NCBI GenBank assembly: GCA_028277445.1
Contig: JANQGG010000023.1
Location: 1-64,000, forward strand
Origin: Chloroherpetonaceae bacterium
Lineage (GTDB): Bacteria; Bacteroidota; Chlorobiia; Chlorobiales; Chloroherpetonaceae
Length of the DNA stretch: 64,000 bases
Reading direction: 5' to 3'
Shown here: positions 25,977 to 35,094 of the stretch, one piece after another
Layout of the letters: every line of letters starts with the position of its first letter
Numbering within the stretch: position 1 is the stretch's first letter
Notes under the pieces: generated by a model
Database searches by the model: none
The model's input: only the letters and a program-made list of their open reading frames with translations
What the model was told of the DNA's origin: nothing
Position numbers and translations under genes: made by a program

Positions 25977-28445
25977 CTAGAGAATATTAAGTTTAACCAT
26001 CACCTGGCTTGGCGCATTCGATGCGGATGATTGTGGAAAACGCAGACGTTTTAGTTTTGAACGCAAGCAGTTAAGCGCTTTTTTTTCAGTGATTAAAGCG
26101 TTCAGTATTTTAACGGATCTAACGTTACCATTTGCATTAATGTAGATTTTTAAATGGATCGTCCCTTGAAGTTTTGATGTGTTATTTGAGCGCTTCAAGC
26201 ACGATCTTAAATAGCCCAGTTTTTTCTGCAACACTTTTTTAAACGTTTCCGGCGACTCTGAGCCTGCCAAAACAATCACAGAGTCTATCTTCAGAGCCGG
26301 CAAATTTTTATCGGCTTTTGAAATGCGTTTTTCATCATAGGCTTCTTTTGGCGCAGCTCCAATGCCTTGCAATCCGCCTGAGCCTTTTCCATAGCCTGAA
26401 ATCGATCCACCGTTCATGGTTTTATAACGCACGCCACTGCTGCCAAGCACGGAAGCGGCTGGGTGGCCAACGGCATAATTTGAAACGCCTTCCGGTAATG
26501 GCAATGGTTGCTTCACAGTGACCGATGTATCGGAGGTGCGGCGAACTTCTGAATCGATAGCAACAAAAGAGGTGTAGTTCGTGAGAAGATTGTATCTCAG
26601 TCCCAGTTTGGTAATTTCATCTGTATGCTCTTCAGTATGGAGTACTTTGTTGAAATCGCTCAGCATGGCAATTTTATGGCGCGCCCACAAATAGCGCAAC
26701 GCAGCATTTTTTTTCTCAGGTTTAAAATTGCTGACCTTAAGCCTTTTTCGGAAAGTTTCTTCTCCGGTAATGCCTGAAAGCCGCAGCTCGCCCTTGGGTT
26801 TTCCTTTCCACTTTCCGAAGAGCAGGATCGGTCGGTTGGCAAATACATCGGGTGGCGAAAGGGGTTCAACATCATAAACCTCAAAATTTTTATACTCGGT
26901 TTTGATTTGTGTGAGAACCGGAAACTCAATGAGTTCTCTGAATTTTTCGGCTTTTTGAGGGATGTTTTTCTTTTCTCGCAATGTAATAATTAAAGGCTCG
27001 CCTGAACCGGCTCTGGCCATACCTTCTATCAAATAGCGATTAACGCTTGAGCCTATACCAACGGAAAACAGGTTGGCTTCATTTAAATTTTTGCGAATGG
27101 TTTCAAAGGTTTCTTTTTCAAAGCTCACATAACCGTCGGTGATGACCACAATACTTCGGGAGCCTTTTTCAGCTTTCGGGAGTGCCATAGCTCGCTTAAG
27201 CGCTTTTACAAGTTGCGTGCCCCCGCCGCCTCTGGCGCTGGTTACAAAATCCAAGCCTTTTTGAATGTTTTCTTTTGTGGCGGCCATTGGTTTTGGTGAA
27301 AAGACTTTTGAGCCGCCTGAAAACATCAGGATGTTAAAGGTTTCGGTTGGTTTTAACCGGGTAAGCAGGGATTCCATCATTGATTTGGAGACATTTAAGG
27401 GCTCGCCATGCATCGAACCGGAAATATCGATCACATACAAGTACTCACGATTTGGAATCATTGAAGATGTAATCCGATTCGGGGGCTGGATCATCGCTAA
27501 AAAGAAATTCTCATCCTCGCCTTCATAAAGCATCAATCCCGATTCAATTTGATTCCCCGCTAATCGGTAACGCACAATAAAATCTCGGTTGCCGCCATAC
27601 TTTTCGGAGTTATCCAGTGAAATGGTCGCGTCTTTTTTGCCATCGTAGTTTATGGATGTTTTATGTGAAAGACAGGCGATTTCCTGGATGGGCACACCGC
27701 TTGAAATATCGAGGTTAATATTAAACGTCGTCTGCGATTGCTCGCCTTCTTTCAAATATGGATTTTCAACCCATTTATCGGGACTTTTGTCGGATTTTTT
27801 TTGATTGGAATACCTTGGCCCAACCACAGTGGGATATACAAATTCATAAATAGCTTCGTTTGGCACTAAGAGTTCGGTGTATTTCATTTCTACCACAATG
27901 CTATCGCCCGGCAGAATATTAGCCACGTTCATTTGAAAGACATTCGGGCGTTCCTGCTCAAGTAAGGAGGCGGTTTTACCTTCCGATTTGGCTTGTTCAT
28001 AAGCCTTTCGCGCGGCCTGCCGTTCTTTGATTTTTGCTTCAATCGTGCGCGTACCGATAGTCATTTTCATAGCATACACTGCGGCGCGTGTAGATGCCGG
28101 AAACACATAGAGCGCTTCAATGGCCGATCTTCCGGAATTTTTATACACCTGGTAAACGGTAACATCAGCGATGACACCGGCTATGGTAACTTCGGCCGAG
28201 GTGGAAAGAAGCGGCATTTGATCCACGGATGGGTCGTCACTTTTTACAAAAAAATACGGGGAAAGCGTTTGATCCAGGGGATTCTCGGAGCGAACGGTTG
28301 TATCGGTTAATGACGGAAACGTTTTTACGGGCGTATCATTTAATGATGATGATTCGGGTGCCGGTTTTTCGGCATAGCTTGCCTTGAGGATTGAAAAAAC
28401 AAAAAAGAGGCAAAAGACAAAATAAGGCCACTGGAGTCGTCTCAT
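25977..28445 (-). CDS. VIT - VWA - AgmX/PglI C-terminal domain protein
   Basis: The 822-residue exported protein has a signal peptide (MRRLQWPYFVFCLFFVFSILKASYA). A VIT domain follows (about 75-195: VTVYQVYKNSGRSAIEALYVFPASTRAAVYAMKMTIG, ending NVFQMNVANILPGDSIVVEMKYTE). The VWA domain has an intact metal site DISGS (D340, S342, S344) and VVITDGYV. After a Gly/Ser-rich linker, the last ~105 residues (about 715-822) match the AgmX/PglI C-terminal domain known from myxobacteria, with paired cysteines in YLRSCLKRSN and LNCLRSKLKRLRFP. VIT-VWA proteins bind partners outside the inner membrane. No sorting signal is seen. The role is unknown. Confidence 0.85.
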   Translation of the reverse strand: MRRLQWPYFVFCLFFVFSILKASYAEKPAPESSSLNDTPVKTFPSLTDTTVRSENPLDQTLSPYFFVKSDDPSVDQMPLLSTSAEVTIAGVIADVTVYQVYKNSGRSAIEALYVFPASTRAAVYAMKMTIGTRTIEAKIKERQAARKAYEQAKSEGKTASLLEQERPNVFQMNVANILPGDSIVVEMKYTELLVPNEAIYEFVYPTVVGPRYSNQKKSDKSPDKWVENPYLKEGEQSQTTFNINLDISSGVPIQEIACLSHKTSINYDGKKDATISLDNSEKYGGNRDFIVRYRLAGNQIESGLMLYEGEDENFFLAMIQPPNRITSSMIPNREYLYVIDISGSMHGEPLNVSKSMMESLLTRLKPTETFNILMFSGGSKVFSPKPMAATKENIQKGLDFVTSARGGGGTQLVKALKRAMALPKAEKGSRSIVVITDGYVSFEKETFETIRKNLNEANLFSVGIGSSVNRYLIEGMARAGSGEPLIITLREKKNIPQKAEKFRELIEFPVLTQIKTEYKNFEVYDVEPLSPPDVFANRPILLFGKWKGKPKGELRLSGITGEETFRKRLKVSNFKPEKKNAALRYLWARHKIAMLSDFNKVLHTEEHTDEITKLGLRYNLLTNYTSFVAIDSEVRRTSDTSVTVKQPLPLPEGVSNYAVGHPAASVLGSSGVRYKTMNGGSISGYGKGSGGLQGIGAAPKEAYDEKRISKADKNLPALKIDSVIVLAGSESPETFKKVLQKKLGYLRSCLKRSNNTSKLQGTIHLKIYINANGNVRSVKILNALITEKKALNCLRSKLKRLRFPQSSASNAPSQVMVKLNIL

Positions 28446-28667
28446 AAAGGTTTAGGTTTTAATTAGAAAGGGTTAAATCCAGCCGATTTTAGGAAACACG
28501 CCGATTTAATTTTATAATTGTGGAGCTGCTCAAATGAAAACCAATGCTATGGTTATAAGCGAAGATTAATTAAATGTTTCGTTTGGAGATTGATTGAGAA
28601 CCAGAGTTTTCTTGACTTATCATTTGACTCACAAAAAGAGTAACCAACGAATTTAGGGTGTATTGAA

Positions 28668-29702
28668 ATGCCTGAAGAAGATTTATCTACAGAGCCTTTG
28701 CTTTCGGTTCGCCAATTAAAAAAGTGGTTCCCCATTAGAAAAGGTTTTTTTTCAAAAACAGTTGGCCATGTAAAAGCGGTTGATGATGTCACGTTTCAAA
28801 TCCGGAAAGGTGAAACGCTGGGTTTGGTTGGCGAGTCGGGATGCGGGAAAACCACAACAGGTCGGGCTATTTTAAGGTTAATTGAGCCGACCGGCGGTGA
28901 GGTGCTTTTTCGGGGTGAAAACATCCTGGCCTATCGGAAAGAAGAGCTTCGCCAATTGCGAAAGCATTTGCAGATTATTTTTCAGGATCCTTACAGCTCG
29001 CTGAATCCAAGATTAACCGTTGGCCAGATGCTTAGCGAAGTGCTAATGGTTCATAACATCGCTCACGGCGATGAGGCGCAAAAACGAGTCGGCGAGCTTT
29101 TGGATATTGTCGGTTTGCAAAAAGACCATACCAACCGCTACCCTCATGAATTTTCGGGTGGGCAGCGCCAACGCTTGGGTATTGCACGTGCTTTGGCTGT
29201 AAATCCACAATTTATTGTTTGCGATGAACCCGTTTCGGCGCTTGATGTCTCAATTCAGTCGCAAATCATCAATTTGTTGCAAGACCTCCAGGATGAGTTT
29301 GGCATCACGTATCTCTTTATTGCACATGACCTATCGGTGGTTGAGCACATTTCCAACCGGGTTGCCGTGATGTATTTGGGGAAAATCGTTGAGATAGCTT
29401 CGGCAGAAGATCTGTATGAAAATCCAAAACATCCTTATACCAAAGCATTACTTTCGGCGGTGCCGATCCCCGATCCGAATCAAAAATCCAATCGGATCGT
29501 GCTGACGGGGGATGTCCCAAGCCCTGTAAATGTGCCAAGCGGATGTTATTTTCATCCCCGCTGTCCCGAAGCAAAACCCGAATGCAAGACCACCGTTCCA
29601 AAGCTGGCGCGAATAATGGAGAATCCTGCGCATGAGGTCAGTTGCATATTATACCCAACCAGCGAGCCCGATTTCAAAGCCGTTAAAGAAGAAACAACAT
29701 AA
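28668..29702 (+). CDS. Peptide/oligopeptide ABC transporter ATP-binding protein (OppF/DppF type)
   Basis: The 344-residue ATPase has Walker [10 protein letters not shown], the Q-loop ([18 protein letters not shown]), the signature [14 protein letters not shown], Walker B FIVCDEP with [15 protein letters not shown], and the H-loop FIAHDLS. The C-terminal oligopeptide/dipeptide extension is present ([42 protein letters not shown]), the cysteine-rich tail of OppD/OppF-like subunits. The permeases, binding protein and OppD partner are not nearby, so it is probably an orphan subunit working with a distant system. sppA follows after 11 bp. Confidence 0.93.
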   Translation: MPEEDLSTEPLLSVRQLKKWFPIRKGFFSKTVGHVKAVDDVTFQIRKGETLGLVGESGCGKTTTGRAILRLIEPTGGEVLFRGENILAYRKEELRQLRKHLQIIFQDPYSSLNPRLTVGQMLSEVLMVHNIAHGDEAQKRVGELLDIVGLQKDHTNRYPHEFSGGQRQRLGIARALAVNPQFIVCDEPVSALDVSIQSQIINLLQDLQDEFGITYLFIAHDLSVVEHISNRVAVMYLGKIVEIASAEDLYENPKHPYTKALLSAVPIPDPNQKSNRIVLTGDVPSPVNVPSGCYFHPRCPEAKPECKTTVPKLARIMENPAHEVSCILYPTSEPDFKAVKEETT

Positions 29703-29713
29703 CATTTATTCTT

Positions 29714-31531
29714 ATGAGTACGACGAAATCAAAGAGCAACTTTTGGAAAATTTTTCTATCCATAGTGGTTTTATTGATGATCATTGTGGGTTTGGGAACA
29801 TACCAAATGTCGCGGCCAAATATTTCCATTGCTGATAACAGCGTTTTGACGCTTAATATTTCAGGCAATCTGCCTGATGCGGTTTTGGATGAAGACTTCT
29901 CAAGCCTTTTTTCCCGAACACCGCTCTCGTTGCAGGGACTTAGAAAAACATTGATTCAAGCCAGAACAGATGAGCGTATTCAAATGGTTCTGATTAATAT
30001 CGGGCCATTAATGACCGGCTTTGCCAAACTGGAAGAACTTAAGTACGAACTGGAAATGCTGAAGCAATCCGGTAAAGAGGTTTGGGCGCATTTAAGCTTT
30101 GCCGGCGATAAAGAATATTACCTGGCAACATCTGCGGATAAAATTTTCCTTGACCCTTATTCGGCATTGTTTCTAGACGGTTTAAAAGTAGAGTTGCTGT
30201 ATTTTAAAACGCCGTTTGAAAAGCTGGGCATTGAGTTCGAAGCCTCTGCACAAGGTAAATACAAAAGTGCGGTAGAAGCCCTTGTAAATAATACGCCCAG
30301 CCAAGCCGACCTGGAGCAACGCAACGCGCTTTTGGATGATTTTTTCGAACACTATATTTCGCAAGTCAGCCAATCAAGAAATTTTTCAGCCGAGAAATAT
30401 CGCAAGATTTTGGATTCGGAACTGCTGATCCAGGATAAAAAAGCGCTGGATATGGGTTTGATTGACGAGATAGCCTACATGAGCGAGATCAAAAATAAGC
30501 TCAATAAAAAGTACCAGGACTTAAATGATGAAAAAACTATTTTTATTTCTGCCAGGTCATATGCAGAAGCAGAAGAAAGCGAATTTGAATTCGGCTCGGA
30601 TCATGAGATTGCCATTATCACGATACAAGGGGATTTGATTGATGCCGATGGCGATTTTGGTAAGAGCAATAGTTTTGGAACCAATCAAATTGTACGTGGC
30701 ATTCAAAAAGCGGCAAAGAACGAATCCGTGAAGGCGATTCTTTTAAGGATTGACAGTCCCGGTGGTTCAGGAATTGCTTCGGATAAAATTTTAAATGCGT
30801 TAGATTCGGCTAAAACCAAGAAACCAGTTGTGGCCTCAATGTCGGGCATTGCGGCGTCTGGAGGGTATTGGGTTGCCATGAACGCCAACCGAATTTATGC
30901 CAACTCAATGACGGTAACCGGATCAATCGGTGTGTTTTCCATAAAACCATACTTGAAAAAATTGCAGGAAAACATAGGCTTGAAACGCGTGGTATTAAAA
31001 CGGGGCAAATTTTCCGATGCATTCAACGCGTTTGATAAATTCCCGGCTGAAGCCTATGAGAAATATGATGCGTATTTGGCCAATTTTTACGATGTCTTTA
31101 TTAATAAAGTCGCGTCGTATCGAAACATGCCCTTGGATTCGGTTAAACAAGTGGCGGAAGGCAGGGTTTGGACGGGCCAGCGCGCCAAAACTAACGGACT
31201 TATTGATGAGATCGGCGGCATGAGTAAAGCGCTTGAAATGGCCAAAAATCTGTCCGATATTCCACCGGATGAATCTTATCGTCTGGTGAACTATCCCAAA
31301 CGAAAAGACTTCTTTGAGAAGTTGTTCGATAAAGAACTGATGAAGGCAAGTTTAAACGCCGAGCTTGATGCCATTAAAACAAAGCTGGCTGAATCCATCG
31401 TTAAGGCATGGTTAGGCATCAACCCGATAAACATTCCAACCACGTATTATCAGCAAGTTCATGGCATTATTATGGAAGGGTTGGGATTAAAACCCCTAAC
31501 CTGGCAGCCTTTTGAAGTTGAAGTAAATTAA
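29714..31531 (+). CDS. sppA: Signal peptide peptidase SppA, 67K type
   Basis: SppA is a membrane-bound serine protease that degrades cleaved signal peptides. The 605-residue protein has an N-terminal helix (FWKIFLSIVVLLMIIVGLGTYQM). Two Clp-like repeats follow, as in the long E. coli form. The catalytic lysine is in the N-terminal half (SAQGKYKSAVEALV). The nucleophilic serine is in the C-terminal half (VASMSGIAASGGYWVAMNANRIYANSMTVTGSIGVF), preceded by LLRIDSPGGSG. It is likely co-transcribed with the upstream ABC ATPase gene. Its stop overlaps the end of convergent pyrD by 4 bp. Confidence 0.95.
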   Translation: MSTTKSKSNFWKIFLSIVVLLMIIVGLGTYQMSRPNISIADNSVLTLNISGNLPDAVLDEDFSSLFSRTPLSLQGLRKTLIQARTDERIQMVLINIGPLMTGFAKLEELKYELEMLKQSGKEVWAHLSFAGDKEYYLATSADKIFLDPYSALFLDGLKVELLYFKTPFEKLGIEFEASAQGKYKSAVEALVNNTPSQADLEQRNALLDDFFEHYISQVSQSRNFSAEKYRKILDSELLIQDKKALDMGLIDEIAYMSEIKNKLNKKYQDLNDEKTIFISARSYAEAEESEFEFGSDHEIAIITIQGDLIDADGDFGKSNSFGTNQIVRGIQKAAKNESVKAILLRIDSPGGSGIASDKILNALDSAKTKKPVVASMSGIAASGGYWVAMNANRIYANSMTVTGSIGVFSIKPYLKKLQENIGLKRVVLKRGKFSDAFNAFDKFPAEAYEKYDAYLANFYDVFINKVASYRNMPLDSVKQVAEGRVWTGQRAKTNGLIDEIGGMSKALEMAKNLSDIPPDESYRLVNYPKRKDFFEKLFDKELMKASLNAELDAIKTKLAESIVKAWLGINPINIPTTYYQQVHGIIMEGLGLKPLTWQPFEVEVN

Positions 31532-32445
31532 ACGATCAGGCTTCCGACATACGATTCGTAATCGGGATTTTCTGCCGATGAAAAATACAAGCTAAGCTTT
31601 TGGGCAACTTCTGAGCCGATAGAGGGTTGAACAAAGTTCATGGTTCCGATTTGCAAGGCTTTTGAGCCAACCACCAAAAACTCCATGGCATCTTCAAAGC
31701 TGGCGATGCCGCCCATACCGACAATCGGAATTTTTACCGATTGGTAACACTCCCAAACTTTTGCCAGAGCAATCGGTTTTATGGCCGGGCCGGAAAGTCC
31801 CCCGGTTACATTTTTTAATACGGGCTTTTGGGTTTTATAATTGACCGCCATACCCACAACCGTATTGATCAGGGAAACCGAATCAGCGCCGCCTTCTTCA
31901 GCGGCTTGGGCAATAGCGCCAATGGATGTGACATTTGGCGTGAGCTTGATCATCAGATGTCTTGAACTGACCTTTCTAAGCGCATGGGTAATTTCAAGCG
32001 TTGCTGTTGGGCTAACCCCGAAAATAATGCATTCGCCCTTCACATTCGGGCATGAAAGATTAATTTCATAGCCGTCTATACCTTCAACATCGTCCAATCG
32101 TTTGACCACTTCAACATAGTCATCAACGGATTTTCCAACAATATTAACAATGATTTTAACACCCATCTTACGCAACGCAGGCATCTTTTCACTAATGAAA
32201 CGCTCAATGCCAACATTGGCAAGGCCGATGGCGTTAAGCACGCCGCTGGAGGTTTCTACCATTCTTGGCGGCAAATTCCCTTCGCGGACTTCAAGAGAAA
32301 TGGCTTTGGTAACAATGCCGCCGATGCCATCAAGCGCATCTAAGGCCTGAAGTTCCTCGCCATAAGAAACCGTGCCGGATGCCAATAATACAGGATTTTG
32401 AAGTGTTAATCCCCGACCTAAAGAAATATTAAAAGTTTCAGACAT
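31528..32445 (-). CDS. pyrD: Dihydroorotate dehydrogenase, catalytic subunit (class 1B)
   Basis: PyrD oxidises dihydroorotate to orotate in pyrimidine synthesis. From ATG 32445 the 305-residue protein begins MSETFNISLGRGLTLQNPVLLASGTVSYGEEL. It has the FMN-binding and active-site blocks GYEINLSCPNVKGECIIFGVSP (catalytic cysteine region of class 1, the loop reading SCPNV), LMIKLTPNVTSIG, SLINTVVGMAVN and GGLSGPAIKPIALAKV, then VGMGGIASFEDAMEFLVVGSKALQIGT. Class 1B enzymes pair with PyrK, which is not in view. An upstream 24-codon extension overlaps the HAS-barrel gene and is not family-like. Confidence 0.95.
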   Translation of the reverse strand: MSETFNISLGRGLTLQNPVLLASGTVSYGEELQALDALDGIGGIVTKAISLEVREGNLPPRMVETSSGVLNAIGLANVGIERFISEKMPALRKMGVKIIVNIVGKSVDDYVEVVKRLDDVEGIDGYEINLSCPNVKGECIIFGVSPTATLEITHALRKVSSRHLMIKLTPNVTSIGAIAQAAEEGGADSVSLINTVVGMAVNYKTQKPVLKNVTGGLSGPAIKPIALAKVWECYQSVKIPIVGMGGIASFEDAMEFLVVGSKALQIGTMNFVQPSIGSEVAQKLSLYFSSAENPDYESYVGSLIV

Positions 32446-32470
32446 AAGACTATACGAATTACAAAAATGG

Positions 32471-33058
32471 CTAGATCCTCTCCAATAAGGACTCCAAACG
32501 CCGGTGATCGTCGCCAAAGAAGTACGACAATTCCTTGCCGATGTTAATGATCGTATCGGATTGTAAAAAAGTTTTATGATACCTCAGAAAAGCCACGATC
32601 AACTCATCGGGTTGTACGGTTTGGTTATTCATGATCAAACGTATAAACACCGGCGAATGCTCAAAAAATGCTTTTTTTTCGTTTTCAGACGTTAAATAAA
32701 CAAAATTGTGAAGATGCGGCGGATGAAGCGGTAAACCCTGGCTTAGCGTTCCATGATCATCATAACCGACATGTATGGCATGAAATACGGTTTGGATCAA
32801 CTCAAAAACCTGCGGCATTTCGCGCTGAAGCTCATCTTGGGTTTTACCCAACGGCACAATCTGGCGGGATGAATCCAACGCGCTATGCTCAATGTAGGAT
32901 GCGATAGCATAGATACTGCCGTGCGAAGGGGTTTGGACTTTCAGCAATTGCCCGAAATGGATCGGCTGCTTACCAGGAAACTCGCCTTTAATGCCGGCTG
33001 CCTGAAATCCCAAAGAATTGGATGAAATAATTTCACCGATGTGATCGTTGTTCTCCAT
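32471..33058 (-). CDS. HAS-barrel domain protein without ATPase domain
   Basis: The 195-residue protein begins IGEIISSNSLGFQAAGIKGE..IHFGQLLKVQT..GSIYAIASYIE, a HAS-barrel like the N-terminal barrel of HerA translocases. The rest (EMPQVFELIQTVFHAIHVGYDD, LPPHPPHLHNFVYL-like block, FIRLIMNNQTVQPDELIVAFLRYHKTFL, IGKELSYFFGDDHRRLESLLERI) resembles a family I recall from cyanobacteria, in which a HAS-barrel is joined to a conserved helical tail but not to an ATPase. It lies 6 bp after the TPR/thioredoxin-like gene in the cluster headed by nurA. That association suggests a DNA-end processing role with NurA and a HerA encoded elsewhere (inference). Confidence 0.72.
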   Translation of the reverse strand: MENNDHIGEIISSNSLGFQAAGIKGEFPGKQPIHFGQLLKVQTPSHGSIYAIASYIEHSALDSSRQIVPLGKTQDELQREMPQVFELIQTVFHAIHVGYDDHGTLSQGLPLHPPHLHNFVYLTSENEKKAFFEHSPVFIRLIMNNQTVQPDELIVAFLRYHKTFLQSDTIINIGKELSYFFGDDHRRLESLLERI

Positions 33059-33064
33059 ACAACG

Positions 33065-35071
33065 TTACCTGCGAATTTGACGAGATGATGGCCTTATTAA
33101 GCTTTGAATGGCTACTTCAATATTTTCAATATAATTGTTCATAAAGCTCTCTTCCCGAAACAGGATCTTCCCGTTTTTTACAATGATCGTCGTTGGCAGG
33201 TAAGAAATATTGTAATCGCGGATCATGGATGAATTGCCTTTGGCAAATGGAAAGCTGTATGCATATTCTCTCGGATGATCCTTGATGGGTTTTAAGTCGT
33301 TTTGCACGGTAACGGCATAAAAATTCACGCCCCGAGCGCGGTATTTGGCATACAAAAGCTGCAATTTATTAAAAAACATTTTGCTCACTTCCGAATCCGG
33401 CGACCAGAAATAATACACATTGATTTTATCACCCGAAGTCATGCTATGTACTTGCTCATCGAGTACTGTTGTTAAGGTCAAAGAAGGCGCTGTTTTACCC
33501 AGTTTTAATTTTAAGTTGTTGATTTTGCTTTCAAGCGTTTGTTTGTTCTTAAGCCTTTTTGAAAGCGACTTTTTAAACGTTGTTTTTATCCAGTTTAATT
33601 TTTCTTGATTGGGTTTTAAAGCCTGCGACTCTATGGCGTATGAAAAGGCTTTATCCCGATCGGATAGTTCATAGCATTTGGCTATGGCAAACAAAATTTC
33701 AGGCTCTTTTGAAATGCATAACCCTTTAGCCTGAAACAAATTATCCAATGCGCTTTGCATATCGCCAATGGTCAGGTATGAATAGCCAATGGCATAGTAA
33801 GCGCGTCCCGTAAGGTCGTCTTTCACGATTTTGAAGGCATCCGAACTTTCAGGAATTTCCCGCTCAACCTGCGAGGCGGCCAGTGAAAAATTACCTAAAT
33901 CCAGGTTTTGAATCAGCTTATTGGCAATATCGATAGCCAGACCGGAATACTCTTGCGAAGCGGCAAATCGTTCGGCAAATCCTGCCAGGGTGATTGCGTC
34001 ATAAACCGCACGATCATAATCGATACGAAGAATATCCTGAACATAAGGCAAGGCTTTTTTTAGGTTGATTTTGGCATAATAATCGAACAAATGCCTTACC
34101 GCGTAGGTATTCACCTTGGATGTTCGCAATGAGGAAAGCCTTTGGTTTAATATGTTTTGTGCAAAAATTGCCGAGCGTTCACGATAAGCATTCGGATTTG
34201 AAATGTACTTCAAGAGCAGCGACAAATTCATTTTTACGGTCAGCTTGCTGGAAGGGAATTTTTCAGTCATGGTCATCAGTGCCATTTCGCGAAGCTCTTC
34301 GTTAGGTTCAACCAGGAATCGGTTATGGAGGTTTAATTTGTGTAGATAAGTATCGGGAATGTCCCTGACAATTTCATAGGCTTTTCTTCGATCGCCAATA
34401 GCATGGATATAAGTTAGAGAAATGGCCTGTAAAAGGTCGGCATTATCGCGTCGGTTTCGGCGGGCAATAGCGATTTGGTTTTCCAATTCAGCCAGCGCTT
34501 CGGGTGTTTTGCCGTTTTTCTCATAAATCAATGTCCAGTATAAAATATAGGCATCGAAGTTGTTGGGATAGAGCTTGAGTTCTTGTTCGATATGATAAAG
34601 CACGGTATCAACGGGTGCATTGTTGCGATGCAAAGCGGTTGCCAACCGGTAATGAGCTGTTGGAACAGGCACTTTTTGATTGTTTAAAACAAGAAAATTT
34701 TTGGATGTTTTCTTCTCCGAATCGGTTCTATTAATGATTGAATACGAAAGTATTTTTGCATCCGAAGGCACAACAATTTTCCCAAGCCAATAGCTGTGTT
34801 GGTAATTCTTTAAGGTGATGGTTTTAAAGTAGGGCTCGCCATTTTCAAAAAACTGGGGCTCCCAGAAATTAAATACAATTTTAGCAATCGGGGGATTATC
34901 AAAGTCCTTAGATGTCATTGGATAAACAACATTGAACGTGTCGTTGATGGCCGTATGATCGGAACGGTATTGAGTAACCTCGCTTTCCTGAACATCCAGT
35001 GCAATACAACCGCTAAAGCAAAAAAGAACAGTGAGAAGTAATAAAACAGGTTTTTGAGTATGATGAAACAT
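33065..35071 (-). CDS. TPR lipoprotein with cysteine-less thioredoxin-like domain
   Basis: The 668-residue protein has a lipoprotein signal (LLLLTVLFCFSGC, lipidated Cys22). A short beta-rich domain follows, then helical repeats of TPR type (PNNFDAYILYWTLIYEKNGKTPEALAELE; GRAYYAIGYSYLTIGDMQSALDNLFQAKGL). The C-terminal thioredoxin/TlpA-like fold covers about residues 525-655 (LGKTAPSLTLTTVLDEQV, INVYYFWSPDSEVSKMFFNKLQLLYAKYRARGVNFYAVTVQ, YNISYLPTTIIVKNGKILFREES). The usual WCxxC is replaced by WSPDSE, so it cannot perform dithiol chemistry; the cis-proline (YLPTT) is kept. It sits between nurA and the HAS-barrel gene, probably in one transcript. Role unknown. Confidence 0.8.
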   Translation of the reverse strand: MFHHTQKPVLLLLTVLFCFSGCIALDVQESEVTQYRSDHTAINDTFNVVYPMTSKDFDNPPIAKIVFNFWEPQFFENGEPYFKTITLKNYQHSYWLGKIVVPSDAKILSYSIINRTDSEKKTSKNFLVLNNQKVPVPTAHYRLATALHRNNAPVDTVLYHIEQELKLYPNNFDAYILYWTLIYEKNGKTPEALAELENQIAIARRNRRDNADLLQAISLTYIHAIGDRRKAYEIVRDIPDTYLHKLNLHNRFLVEPNEELREMALMTMTEKFPSSKLTVKMNLSLLLKYISNPNAYRERSAIFAQNILNQRLSSLRTSKVNTYAVRHLFDYYAKINLKKALPYVQDILRIDYDRAVYDAITLAGFAERFAASQEYSGLAIDIANKLIQNLDLGNFSLAASQVEREIPESSDAFKIVKDDLTGRAYYAIGYSYLTIGDMQSALDNLFQAKGLCISKEPEILFAIAKCYELSDRDKAFSYAIESQALKPNQEKLNWIKTTFKKSLSKRLKNKQTLESKINNLKLKLGKTAPSLTLTTVLDEQVHSMTSGDKINVYYFWSPDSEVSKMFFNKLQLLYAKYRARGVNFYAVTVQNDLKPIKDHPREYAYSFPFAKGNSSMIRDYNISYLPTTIIVKNGKILFREESFMNNYIENIEVAIQSLIRPSSRQIRR

Positions 35072-35094
35072 GGCGATAAAATTTTTATCCCGAT

